A stretch of 8,542 nt of DNA from Clostridia bacterium (GTDB taxonomy: Bacteria; Bacillota; Clostridia; UBA1381): assembly GCA_900770405.1 (NCBI GenBank), contig CAAGKL010000024.1, positions 1 through 8,542 of the forward strand. Reading direction: 5' to 3'. A program made the position numbers and the translations under genes. The notes under the pieces are model-generated. The model searched no databases. It saw only the letters and a program-made list of their open reading frames with translations, and was not told where the DNA came from. Below, one piece after another: positions 1 to 6,354 of the stretch (its first letter is position 1; each line of letters begins with the position of its first letter).

Positions 1-36
1 AAGACTGACGTCTTTTAAAATTTCTTGACGATAGAT

Positions 37-100
37 AAAAACCACTCTCCTTTGCGGGATTTTGTTTACAACTATATTATACCAAATCAGAGTGGTTTTT
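37..100. repeat. Perfect 12-bp inverted repeat with 40-nt spacer
   Basis: AAAAACCACTCT at 37-48 is exactly mirrored by AGAGTGGTTTTT at 89-100. The 40-nt interior is AT-rich and carries a leftward extended -10 (76-84) and an AAAGGAG stretch (53-47 on the minus strand). If that promoter is real, transcription starts near 69, so the right arm lies outside the transcript. The pair would then be a DNA-level element, such as paired operators or element ends, rather than an RNA hairpin. A second reading is a long-loop rightward terminator after a gene ending at a TAA at 16-18. The repeat is seen directly; its role is unknown. Confidence 0.8.
76..84 (-). promoter_or_regulatory. Leftward extended -10 promoter element
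   Basis: Read on the minus strand, 84-76 is TGGTATAAT: a consensus TATAAT preceded by the TG of an extended -10. No good -35 hexamer sits 16-18 bp upstream, which is tolerated for extended -10 promoters. An AAAGGAG lies about 16-22 nt after the predicted start, and the reading frame that runs off the left edge after it is open, but no ATG/GTG/TTG sits at a normal distance from it. The downstream gene is therefore inferred, not demonstrated. Confidence 0.4.
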
Positions 101-210
101 CTATACATTAAATATTAATTTATAGTGACAAAACGGATTGGCCACATCCGTAAAACCGCACATACTCTATATCTTTTGAGGTTTGCACGTGGCTATTTTA
201 CTGATAATAA

Positions 211-215
211 GGGAG
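211..215 (+). promoter_or_regulatory. RBS fixing the acyltransferase start
   Basis: GGGAG lies 8 nt before the ATG at 224. An upstream in-frame GTG at 125 has no Shine-Dalgarno sequence before it, only AT-rich sequence, so 224 is preferred. No convincing promoter was found between 101 and 210. Confidence 0.7.
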
Positions 216-223
216 TGATTGAT

Positions 224-1045
224 ATGAATAGCGAGAAAAAAATAATAGAAAAGTGGTATAAGCGGCTGGGCTTTCCGCCGGAATATGACCGCGAGTTTTA
301 CGAGCTGCTCGAGCACACCGATATTGACCCGACGCAGACCGCCGACAGCTACAATCTCGGCGAGCACGACGGTGGCGAGGCGCTTTTGATGCAGCTTTAT
401 TTTGTCGAGGTCGTGCGAAAGGAGTACATTGCACACCATATCCCCGACGAAATTTTCTACGACACTATGCACGACATTGTGCGCTGGACAAAAATTTGGT
501 ATTCGCTCGCCGGAAGGCTCTGTCTGCTTGAGCTGCCCTGGCTTAGGCTGCATCTGACCTTCAAGCTTTTTAAGCTCGGCAGGCTTCAGTTTTGTATGCA
601 GGAATTTGACAAAGATTACCCCGATTTCGGCATAAGTGTCGGCGACACCTTTTTGGACATACATATCCCCGCCGAGGGAGTTCTCGATGCAGTCGAATGT
701 GAAAAATCATTCCGCAGCGCGGGCAAATTCTTTGCCGAGTATTTTCCGGATTTTAAATACAAGTATTTTTCCTGTTTTTCCTGGTTGCTCGACAATACGC
801 TCACAAAATACGTCAAGCCGGACTCAAATATTATGCGCTTTCAGCGTCTTTTCACTCCGATTGACCGCATAGCGGCGGACGATATTCTGCGTTTCACCTT
901 CAGTCGTGCCGCGACACGCGAAAATCTCGACGGCTACGAGGCAAAAAACGCTTTCCAGCAAAGGATAAAGGATGCGATTTCCGCGGGCGAAATATTCTAT
1001 GAAACCAAGGGCATCATTGACCGCGCACGGTACGAAAACCGCTAA
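224..1045 (+). CDS. Acyltransferase-like protein (NAT_N + GNAT_C domains)
   Basis: The 273-residue product is soluble, with no signal peptide or membrane segment. It resembles a Clostridia family annotated as acyltransferase domain-containing protein: an N-terminal helical N-acyltransferase part (about residues 1-110) followed by a GNAT-like C-terminal part (about 112-265). Family-like landmarks are FKLGRLQF (116-123), DIHIPAEGVLD (145-155), FSCFSWLLD (182-190) and SNIMRFQ (201-207). The substrate is unknown for the family as far as I can recall, and no classical GNAT Q/RxxGxG loop is visible. The start at 224 is chosen for its RBS; a GTG 33 codons upstream is possible but unsupported. The gene stands alone on this strand and its TAA interlocks with the stop of the convergent regulator. 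Family assignment is from recalled motif pattern, not from a search. Confidence 0.75.
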   Translation: MNSEKKIIEKWYKRLGFPPEYDREFYELLEHTDIDPTQTADSYNLGEHDGGEALLMQLYFVEVVRKEYIAHHIPDEIFYDTMHDIVRWTKIWYSLAGRLCLLELPWLRLHLTFKLFKLGRLQFCMQEFDKDYPDFGISVGDTFLDIHIPAEGVLDAVECEKSFRSAGKFFAEYFPDFKYKYFSCFSWLLDNTLTKYVKPDSNIMRFQRLFTPIDRIAADDILRFTFSRAATRENLDGYEAKNAFQQRIKDAISAGEIFYETKGIIDRARYENR

Positions 1046-1851
1046 AATTCATTTTTGCGGCGGTACGCCGACGGGCAAATGCCCATCTCGCGCTTGAAAA
1101 CCGTGCTGAAATAGTTCTGGTTGTCAAAGCCGAGACCGTCGCTGATTTCGACGATGCTTTTCCCCTGCTCCAAAAGCTGCGCGGCGCGCTCGATTTTCAT
1201 TGCGTTGAAATATTTTATAACGCCCGTGCCGGTATAGCGATAAAAAATTTTCTTCATATTCGCGCCCGAAAGCCGGCAAAGCGACGCGAGCTCATCAATC
1301 GTCAGCCGTTCGCCGATATGGCGCTCCATCGTGTTGACTATCTCGCGGAATTCCCGCGCGCCGGGGCTGTCACCGGGCACATTCGACAGCCGTTCCTCCG
1401 GTCTTAGCGTAATTAAAAAGCGTTCGATTATGTTTATCAGCAGCTGTGCCGCTGTCGGATTTTTCGCCGCCTTTTCGGCGAGCGGCGGGATTTTTTCCGC
1501 GATTTCGCCGCCGCGGGGCGAGATTTTGAATATACCGTTTTTAAAATAATCCAAATCGCCGTCCGCCGCAAAGGAAAAAATGATCACCTCAAGCATTTCA
1601 TTGCTGTTCGACGCGATTTTATGAAATTCCATCGGCTTATGAAAAATCACGTCGCCCTTGCCGAGACTGTACACCATCGAATCGGCGGTAATCACCGCGC
1701 CGCCGCCGCGGATATACACGACCTCCCAGAAATTGTGCTTCTCGCCCGGGAAGGCGAAATCACGGTCATAAAACGCATGGAACGCCGTATACACCCTCCG
1801 CACCCGCGGATATTTTTTTTCGTCTGCCTCTATCATATTTTTATATTTCAT
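1042..1851 (-). CDS. AraC-family transcriptional regulator with cupin sensor domain
   Basis: The 269-residue protein has the standard AraC/XylS layout. An N-terminal cupin-like effector domain covers about residues 36-95 (HNFWEVVYIRGGG, then GKGDVIFHKPMEFHKI, the usual His-bearing beta-barrel pattern). A C-terminal double helix-turn-helix covers about 168-267: helix pair one near 183-203 (LTIDELASLCRLSGANMKKIF), pair two near 231-254, ending in the typical GxxPSAYRR-like tail (GICPSAYRR, 257-265). Such proteins commonly activate sugar-use genes on binding a carbohydrate. It is divergent from the GH109-like gene across a 114-bp gap, so that gene is the obvious target, and autoregulation is possible. 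The start is ATG at 1851 with GGTGATG just upstream (1860-1854), a slightly close spacing; Met6 lacks an RBS. The stop is TAG. Confidence 0.92.
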   Translation of the reverse strand: MKYKNMIEADEKKYPRVRRVYTAFHAFYDRDFAFPGEKHNFWEVVYIRGGGAVITADSMVYSLGKGDVIFHKPMEFHKIASNSNEMLEVIIFSFAADGDLDYFKNGIFKISPRGGEIAEKIPPLAEKAAKNPTAAQLLINIIERFLITLRPEERLSNVPGDSPGAREFREIVNTMERHIGERLTIDELASLCRLSGANMKKIFYRYTGTGVIKYFNAMKIERAAQLLEQGKSIVEISDGLGFDNQNYFSTVFKREMGICPSAYRRKNEF

Positions 1852-1890
1852 AACATCACCATATCTGAATTTATATAAAATTTATCTTTT

Positions 1891-1919
1891 TTTATATATA
1901 CATATAATTTTATCTACAA
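1891..1919 (-). promoter_or_regulatory. Putative promoter of the AraC-family regulator
   Basis: On the minus strand TTGTAG (1919-1914, -35) and TATAAA (1896-1891, -10) are separated by exactly 17 bp. This predicts transcription from about 1884 and a leader of roughly 33 nt. The -35 lies inside the left arm of the palindrome 1914-1930. It was identified by eye from consensus match only. Confidence 0.5.
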
Positions 1920-1925
1920 TATAAT
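1897..1925 (+). promoter_or_regulatory. Putative promoter of the GH109-like gene
   Basis: TATACA (1897-1902, 4/6 to the -35 consensus) and a perfect TATAAT (1920-1925) are 17 bp apart. The predicted start is near 1932, leaving a leader of about 34 nt before ATG 1966, with AGGAG at 1952-1956. The -10 is embedded in the palindrome 1914-1930, and the element overlaps the opposing promoter almost completely. Confidence 0.55.
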
Positions 1926-1930
1926 TGTAG
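1914..1930. promoter_or_regulatory. Palindromic operator candidate in the divergent control region
   Basis: CTACAAT-ATA-ATTGTAG is a perfect 7-bp inverted repeat with a 3-bp centre. It covers the rightward -10 and the leftward -35, so a protein bound here would affect both genes. AraC proteins more often bind direct repeats, whereas dyads like this suit LacI/GntR-type dimers. The symmetry might also be a by-product of two interlocked promoters. Confidence 0.5.
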
Positions 1931-1965
1931 CATAAGGATTTATTTTTGTAAAGGAGAAATTTGCG

Positions 1966-3159
1966 ATGAAGGACAGCATTAATCTCGCGGTAATCGGCGT
2001 TGGCTGCCGCGGCACGCAGCACATCAAGGAATGTTTTGCGTATATGGACGACGTGAACCTGGTCGGCGTGTGCGATGTTTACGCGGACAGAGTCAAGGAC
2101 GTGGCGGATTTTATCGAGGAGAAGAAGGGCAAGCGACCGGAAATTGAGACGCTCGACTATCACGAGCTGCTCATCGCCGACATTGTTGATGCGGTTCTCG
2201 TGGCGACCTCGTGGGAGACACACATCACTATCGCCATTGACGCTATGCGAGCTGGCAAGGTTACGGCTATGGAGGTCGGCTGCGCGTACAGCGAGGGCGA
2301 CTGCCATCGCTTAATCAGGGCATACGAGGAGACCGAAACGCCGTTTATGTTTATGGAAAATTGCTGCTACGACCGCCGCGAAACTATGCTTTTCAAGATG
2401 GTTCGCGAGGGGCTTTTCGGTGACATTATCCACTGTGAGGGCGGCTATTGCCACGACCTGCGTGAGGAGGTTGCCAAGGGCAAGGAGAACAGGCACTACC
2501 GTCTGAAAAATTATCTGAGCCACTGCTGTGAAAATTACCCCACACACGAAATAGGGCCACTTGCGCGCATACTCAACATAAATCACGGCAACAGAATGGT
2601 CAGCCTGACCTCGGTTGCATCGCGCCCCGCCGGCATTGCGGATTACGCAATGCGCAAACTCGGCAAGGAGCTCGACATTATGCAGGGCGATGTTATCACA
2701 ACGGTCATTAAGTGCGCAAAAGGGCAGACAATCACGCTCACACACTCGACCTCACTACCCCGCCCCTACAGCCGCAGGCTCGCCATATGCGGAACGCGCG
2801 GTATGTACAGTGAGGACGGCGACTATGTTTACATAGACGAGAAGGACAATGAGGCGGAATGGGATCAGAAAAAGGTCTGGAACAATGCGAAGGACTATGA
2901 GGAAAAATATTTAGACAACACCTGGCGCGAATTTGAAAAGCAGAAAATTGATGGCGGACACGGCGGTATGGACTACATTATGTGGCGCGATTTTATCGAC
3001 TGCTTCAAAAACGGCAAAAAGATGCCGATTGATGTGTATGACGCTGCAACCTGGCTGAGTATTTCCTATCTGTCCGAGGCGTCAATTATGCAGGGTGGTG
3101 CACCGGTTTATATGCCGGACTTCACAAACGGCAGATGGGTTTCCGACACGGAAATCTGA
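1966..3159 (+). CDS. Gfo/Idh/MocA-fold protein, GH109-like (alpha-N-acetylgalactosaminidase family)
   Basis: The 397-residue protein has an N-terminal NAD(P)-binding Rossmann domain (about 5-125; GVGCRG at 11-16) and a C-terminal dimerisation/substrate domain. Several stretches match my recollection of glycoside hydrolase family 109: CEGGYCHDLREE (157-168), NYPTHEIGPLARILNINHGNR (190-210), SLPRPYSR (263-270), GGHGGMDY (330-337) and the end GGAPVYMPDFTNGRW (377-391). In ordinary dehydrogenases of this fold the Lys of an EKP motif is catalytic. Here the equivalent site reads EVGCA (103-107), and the lost Lys agrees with GH109, where glycosides are cleaved through transient NAD-dependent oxidation. 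No signal peptide or Tat motif is present, so it should be cytoplasmic, acting on imported sugars; several characterised GH109 enzymes are exported. AGGAG 9 nt before ATG 1966 supports the start. The divergent AraC regulator fits a sugar-use role. The exact substrate cannot be read; a plain sugar dehydrogenase remains possible. Confidence 0.82.
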   Translation: MKDSINLAVIGVGCRGTQHIKECFAYMDDVNLVGVCDVYADRVKDVADFIEEKKGKRPEIETLDYHELLIADIVDAVLVATSWETHITIAIDAMRAGKVTAMEVGCAYSEGDCHRLIRAYEETETPFMFMENCCYDRRETMLFKMVREGLFGDIIHCEGGYCHDLREEVAKGKENRHYRLKNYLSHCCENYPTHEIGPLARILNINHGNRMVSLTSVASRPAGIADYAMRKLGKELDIMQGDVITTVIKCAKGQTITLTHSTSLPRPYSRRLAICGTRGMYSEDGDYVYIDEKDNEAEWDQKKVWNNAKDYEEKYLDNTWREFEKQKIDGGHGGMDYIMWRDFIDCFKNGKKMPIDVYDAATWLSISYLSEASIMQGGAPVYMPDFTNGRWVSDTEI

Positions 3160-3198
3160 TGTCTTTATTCAAAATTAATTTTCGTATTTCAAAAACAC

Positions 3199-3236
3199 AA
3201 ACACACCACGAAAGCTTTTCGGGGTGTGTTTTTTTT
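3199..3236 (+). terminator. Intrinsic terminator of the GH109-like gene
   Basis: The outer stem AAACACACC (3199-3207) pairs with GGTGTGTTT (3223-3231). After one A/G mismatch, the inner stem CGAAA (3209-3213) pairs with TTTCG (3217-3221) around a GCT loop. A T tract runs to 3236. It lies 40 nt after the TGA, as expected for this gene. Confidence 0.85.
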
Positions 3237-3254
3237 ACATCACCAAAATGCGCA

Positions 3255-3286
3255 AAAAAGCCGCGGCAAACCTGCCGCGGCTTTTT
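3255..3286. terminator. Bidirectional hairpin terminator between convergent genes
   Basis: AAAAAGCCGCGGCA (3255-3268) is a perfect 14-bp complement of TGCCGCGGCTTTTT (3273-3286) with the 4-nt loop AACC. The GC-rich core flanked by A and T tracts makes an intrinsic terminator in both directions. It most likely serves the leftward SLH gene, leaving a 3' leader of about 75 nt after its stop at 3361, and backs up the terminator at 3199. A further 6-bp hairpin (TCGCAA 3326-3331 / TTGCGA 3340-3345) lies in that 3' region; it has no T tract and its role is unclear. Confidence 0.88.
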
Positions 3287-3360
3287 ACTATTTTACTGTT
3301 AATTAAACATATACTCCGGACTTTGTCGCAAAACGCTCCTTGCGAAAAGCACTCTTAATT

Positions 3361-5358
3361 TTACTGCTCGGTTACGTTGAACAGTGTATTAGCCGAAATC
3401 ATAGCCTTAACCTCAGCATCAAATGTTGCCGAAGTAGGGTCCTTAGCTTCAAGCATAGTCTTGAGCTCTGCAAGAGCCTCAGCCTCAGTTGTCTTGCCTG
3501 TTGCAGCCAAAAGTATCTGTCCTACATAATTCTTCGCCATATTCTTGATATCACTCTTGAGTGTGTCAGGCAGGCTCTCATCAGTCATAGCCGCATCAAT
3601 CGCACTGTTCGCACCGGTTGCAGCGCCAATTAGGAATGCGTTATACGCAGCCTGCTTTCTGTCCTCGCCGGTCGCATCTGCCAATGCTGACTTATACTCA
3701 GCTATTGCCTTATCCGCAGCCGCATTAACCGTCTTAATCATCGCGCGGAAATACTTAACATATACGAACTTTGTCGAGGATTTGATTGTTGCGTCGGAGA
3801 ATGCAGTCGAATTCTTCACAACAAATCTTGCAACATCGCGGTATGTGTCCATCATCGGTGAGCTTGCCGTAATATCATCATAGCCTGCGCCGTCACCGAG
3901 CGCATTATTATCGTTTGTAACGATAATCTTAATCATATCCTTTTCCATTGTATCGGGGTCAGCCTTGATATCTGCATTCTTATCCGTAGCATCGGTTGCA
4001 GCCTTATCCTTTGTAGCCTGGTAAGCAACAAGCGACTCAACTACGCGGTCACGCTCAAGCTTAGCATAGAACCTTGTTGCCGCAGTAATTCCCGCTGTTA
4101 CATCAGCGCGAACCGTGCATGCCTCATCGGTATACCAAACATATGCCTTTGTGTTGTCAGTAGGCTCCGGGAAGTTCGCCGTACGACCGGACGCAACATT
4201 TTCCTCACCGAGCTTAGTAGGCGCGGGTGTAGTATCCAGATAGTAAGTTACCAGATAGCTTACCGTGTTGCCGCCACCACCGATTGGTGTAACCGTCGGA
4301 GATGTTGTCGGAGTCGGGGTCGGCTCTTCAGCGCTGAACTCAATCACATAGCTTGTCTCGCCTACAAGGTGATCATTATCCGCATACTCTGCATCAAAGG
4401 TCTTAACCGTTACTGTGAGCTTGTCGCCCTCTTTTGCGTTGGGGAAATTAACCTTGATGTCCGCATTCTTAAGCTCATCAGCCGTGAATACAACATCTTT
4501 GAACTCGTCGGGCGTAACAGTGACGCTCGAACCGTTCTTTGTATAAGTTACCGTAAAGGTTGTATCCGGCTCAACGCTGATTTCAACAGTCAGCTGATCC
4601 GAAGTATTCTTCGGGGAAGCGTCAAATGCGAGCACGCCGCCGTTATCCGTAAGCTCCGCTCTTGCCGTAGCCGAATATCTCACGCTTGTCGGATAGAACT
4701 TATCCGCATTTGCGAGCAACGAAGCAACCTCGGCTCTCTTGATGTTGACCTTCGGCTGGATAGAAGAAAGTGTTTCATCTGCGCCAGTGTAGCCTACAAC
4801 AATTCCGAGCTCTGCAAGCGACATAATAGCCTCATATGCCCAGTCGGAAATCTGCGCTTCATCGGCAAAGCTTGTCGCATTGGTGTATTTGTCAATCTTG
4901 AACGCACGGTAAACAACCGATGTTGCTTCCTCTCTTGTGATGAAAGCGTTCGGCTTAACCGTACCGTCGCCGTAGCCGGACATATAGCCCGTGCCGACAG
5001 CCTTATTGATAAACTCATAATACCAGTCATCCACACCGAGATCGGTGAAGCTTTCGCTCATATTTGCGGTCGGATTCAGCATATAGTACAGAATTGTTAC
5101 AAATTCCGCTCTTGTGATGAGCTGATCCGGCTTATAAAGCTCCTGTCCGTCATTTTCCCCTGCGGGATAGCCGTGAATATAACCGTTATCCGTCATGAAC
5201 GTAACCCAGGGATACGCCCAATGACCCTCGCCAACATCGGCATACTTCTCAACCTTCGCTGCATCGGGTGTTGCCGCAAAGCCTGTCAGGCAGCCGGCAA
5301 ACATCGATACTACGAGGCAAAGTACAACCGCAAGCGAAATTTTTGCATTTTTTTTCAT
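3361..5358 (-). CDS. Secreted S-layer-homology (SLH) domain surface protein
   Basis: The 665-residue precursor begins with a Lys-rich n-region and a hydrophobic core (about 7-24). Signal peptidase I could cut after GFA (28); FAGC (20-23) is a poor lipobox alternative. Three SLH domains follow at about 39-92, 103-155 and 163-217, carrying ITRAE (81-85), ITREE (140-144) and IKRAE (206-210), the segment that binds pyruvylated secondary cell-wall polymer. Next come a Thr/Val-rich beta-type region (about 225-342), a Pro/Thr linker ending in IGGGG (345-363), and an InlB/Flg_new-like repeat segment (about 367-434, ending FYAKL). The last part, about 436-665, is Ala/Lys/Asp-rich and predicted mostly helical, with no domain I recognise. 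The protein should sit non-covalently on the cell wall; the C-terminal part probably holds the specific function. It has its own promoter, a strong AGGAGGT RBS and its own terminator, and prefers GCT/CTT-type codons unlike the arg genes. Confidence 0.9.
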   Translation of the reverse strand: MKKNAKISLAVVLCLVVSMFAGCLTGFAATPDAAKVEKYADVGEGHWAYPWVTFMTDNGYIHGYPAGENDGQELYKPDQLITRAEFVTILYYMLNPTANMSESFTDLGVDDWYYEFINKAVGTGYMSGYGDGTVKPNAFITREEATSVVYRAFKIDKYTNATSFADEAQISDWAYEAIMSLAELGIVVGYTGADETLSSIQPKVNIKRAEVASLLANADKFYPTSVRYSATARAELTDNGGVLAFDASPKNTSDQLTVEISVEPDTTFTVTYTKNGSSVTVTPDEFKDVVFTADELKNADIKVNFPNAKEGDKLTVTVKTFDAEYADNDHLVGETSYVIEFSAEEPTPTPTTSPTVTPIGGGGNTVSYLVTYYLDTTPAPTKLGEENVASGRTANFPEPTDNTKAYVWYTDEACTVRADVTAGITAATRFYAKLERDRVVESLVAYQATKDKAATDATDKNADIKADPDTMEKDMIKIIVTNDNNALGDGAGYDDITASSPMMDTYRDVARFVVKNSTAFSDATIKSSTKFVYVKYFRAMIKTVNAAADKAIAEYKSALADATGEDRKQAAYNAFLIGAATGANSAIDAAMTDESLPDTLKSDIKNMAKNYVGQILLAATGKTTEAEALAELKTMLEAKDPTSATFDAEVKAMISANTLFNVTEQ

Positions 5359-5367
5359 TTTCGCCCA

Positions 5368-5374
5368 ACCTCCT
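5368..5374 (-). promoter_or_regulatory. Strong RBS of the SLH gene
   Basis: AGGAGGT (5374-5368) matches the anti-Shine-Dalgarno sequence very well and sits 9 nt before the ATG at 5358. It fixes the start and fits a highly translated message. Confidence 0.85.
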
Positions 5375-5412
5375 ATAAAATCAGCCTTTAAAAGATATTT
5401 TTAATTGTAAAT

Positions 5413-5441
5413 ATTGTATCACGTCCGGCGATAATTGTCAA
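5413..5441 (-). promoter_or_regulatory. Near-consensus sigma-A promoter of the SLH gene
   Basis: On the minus strand TTGACA (5441-5436) and TACAAT (5418-5413) are separated by 17 bp: a perfect -35, and a -10 with one mismatch. Transcription should begin near 5406 with a leader of about 48 nt. It lies in the 117-bp gap after argB, so the SLH gene does not depend on arg transcription. Confidence 0.85.
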
Positions 5442-5475
5442 GTATAAATTCCGATATTTATTGCAAAATCGCCTA

Positions 5476-6348
5476 TTAATAATTTTCGCTTTTGATAAGC
5501 GTGCCGATACCTGTTTTTGTGAAGATTTCGAGCAGCAGACAGTGCGGAATACGCCCGTCGATGATATGCACGCCCTTGACACCCGCCGCAATTGCGTCGA
5601 GGCAGCCCTCGACCTTCGGTATCATTCCGCCGGTGATTGTGCCGTCGGCAATCATCTTTGAAAACTCAGCCCCGGCGGCCTCATAAACGACCGTTCCTTC
5701 CTTATCCTTGACGCCCTCGACATCGGTCAGCAGAATCAGCTTTTCCGCCGATACCGCAGCTGCCACAGCCGCCGCCGCGCTGTCGGCATTTATATTGTAG
5801 GAATTGCCCTCGCCGTCCACGCCGATCGGCGCGATTACCGGGATATATCCGTCGTCGAGCATACCCTCCAAAATCACCGGGTCAACCGTCTCAACCTCGC
5901 CGACAAAGCCGAGGTCGCACTCCTCGCCGTCGACCGTCGTCATATGCTTGCGGCAGCGGATAAACGCGCCGTCTATGCCGCATATCCCTACCGCTTTCGA
6001 GCCCTTACAGTTCAAAATCGACACGATTTCCTTATTCGTCTTGCCGCAGAGCACCTCCTGCGCGATGCGCATCGTTTCGGCGTCGGTATAGCGCAGACCG
6101 TTGATAAACTCGGACTTTATGCCGTTTTTCTTGAGTGCCGCCGAAATATCCGGTCCGCCGCCGTGCACGATTATCGGACGAAGTCCGACAAAATGCAGAA
6201 GCGTTATGTCCTCCATTACCGAATTTTTCAGCTCCTCGTTAATCATCGCATTGCCGCCGTATTTGATAATTACGGTTTTGCCCGCAAATTTTTGTATGTA
6301 AGGCAACGCCTCAATGAGTATTCCCGCCTTTTTGATAAGCTCCTCCAC
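5476..6348 (-). CDS. argB: Acetylglutamate kinase
   Basis: This enzyme phosphorylates N-acetyl-L-glutamate with ATP, the second step of arginine synthesis, in the cytoplasm. The 290-residue protein carries the amino-acid-kinase signatures KYGGNAM (29-35), HGGGP (62-66), GLRYTD (84-89), NINAD (185-189), LTDVEGV (207-213) and GGMIPK (240-245). Residues 1-20 form the extra N-terminal helix seen in hexameric, arginine-inhibited kinases (as in Thermotoga and Pseudomonas) and absent from the shorter E. coli enzyme, so feedback inhibition by arginine is inferred. The start is GTG at 6348-6346, with GAAGGA (6360-6355) 6 nt upstream, 17 bp after the argC stop, which indicates one operon. It ends in tandem stops TAA-TAG (5478-5473). 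No terminator is visible before the SLH promoter, so some readthrough is possible. Confidence 0.97.
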   Translation of the reverse strand: MEELIKKAGILIEALPYIQKFAGKTVIIKYGGNAMINEELKNSVMEDITLLHFVGLRPIIVHGGGPDISAALKKNGIKSEFINGLRYTDAETMRIAQEVLCGKTNKEIVSILNCKGSKAVGICGIDGAFIRCRKHMTTVDGEECDLGFVGEVETVDPVILEGMLDDGYIPVIAPIGVDGEGNSYNINADSAAAAVAAAVSAEKLILLTDVEGVKDKEGTVVYEAAGAEFSKMIADGTITGGMIPKVEGCLDAIAAGVKGVHIIDGRIPHCLLLEIFTKTGIGTLIKSENY

Positions 6349-6354
6349 CGAAAA

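Noticed and set aside
1..45. Start of a leftward gene at GTG 45, or C-terminal tail of a rightward gene ending at TAA 16-18
   Set aside because: Only about 15 and 5 codons are visible. The GTG is 1 nt from the candidate RBS, and nothing in either peptide can be assigned.
183..208. TTGCAC ... GATAAT as a promoter for the acyltransferase gene
   Set aside because: The spacing is about 14 bp and the implied start point would fall on the ribosome binding site, so it is not credible.
125..223. 33-codon N-terminal extension of the acyltransferase starting at GTG 125
   Set aside because: There is no ribosome binding site before 125, whereas ATG 224 has GGGAG at 8 nt. The extension also adds residues not expected for the family.
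1852..1965. Riboswitch or small RNA in the divergent gap
   Set aside because: Predicted leaders are only about 33-34 nt and AT-rich with no conserved fold; the promoter and palindrome explain the region.
3160..3360. Small gene or ncRNA in the gap between the GH109-like and SLH genes
   Set aside because: The gap is accounted for by two terminators and a short 3' leader; no promoter or RBS-linked frame was found.
3303..3365. Out-of-frame open tail after the SLH stop encoding a basic peptide ending KSGVYV
   Set aside because: About 20 open codons in another frame occur easily by chance. There is no slippery sequence at the stop, and the in-frame product already ends normally.
4369..5391. Long open frame (340 codons) on the plus strand opposite the SLH gene
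   Set aside because: It has Cys/Arg/Ile-rich composition, no domain and no RBS, and lies fully antisense to a gene with clear SLH domains. It is a shadow of codon bias.
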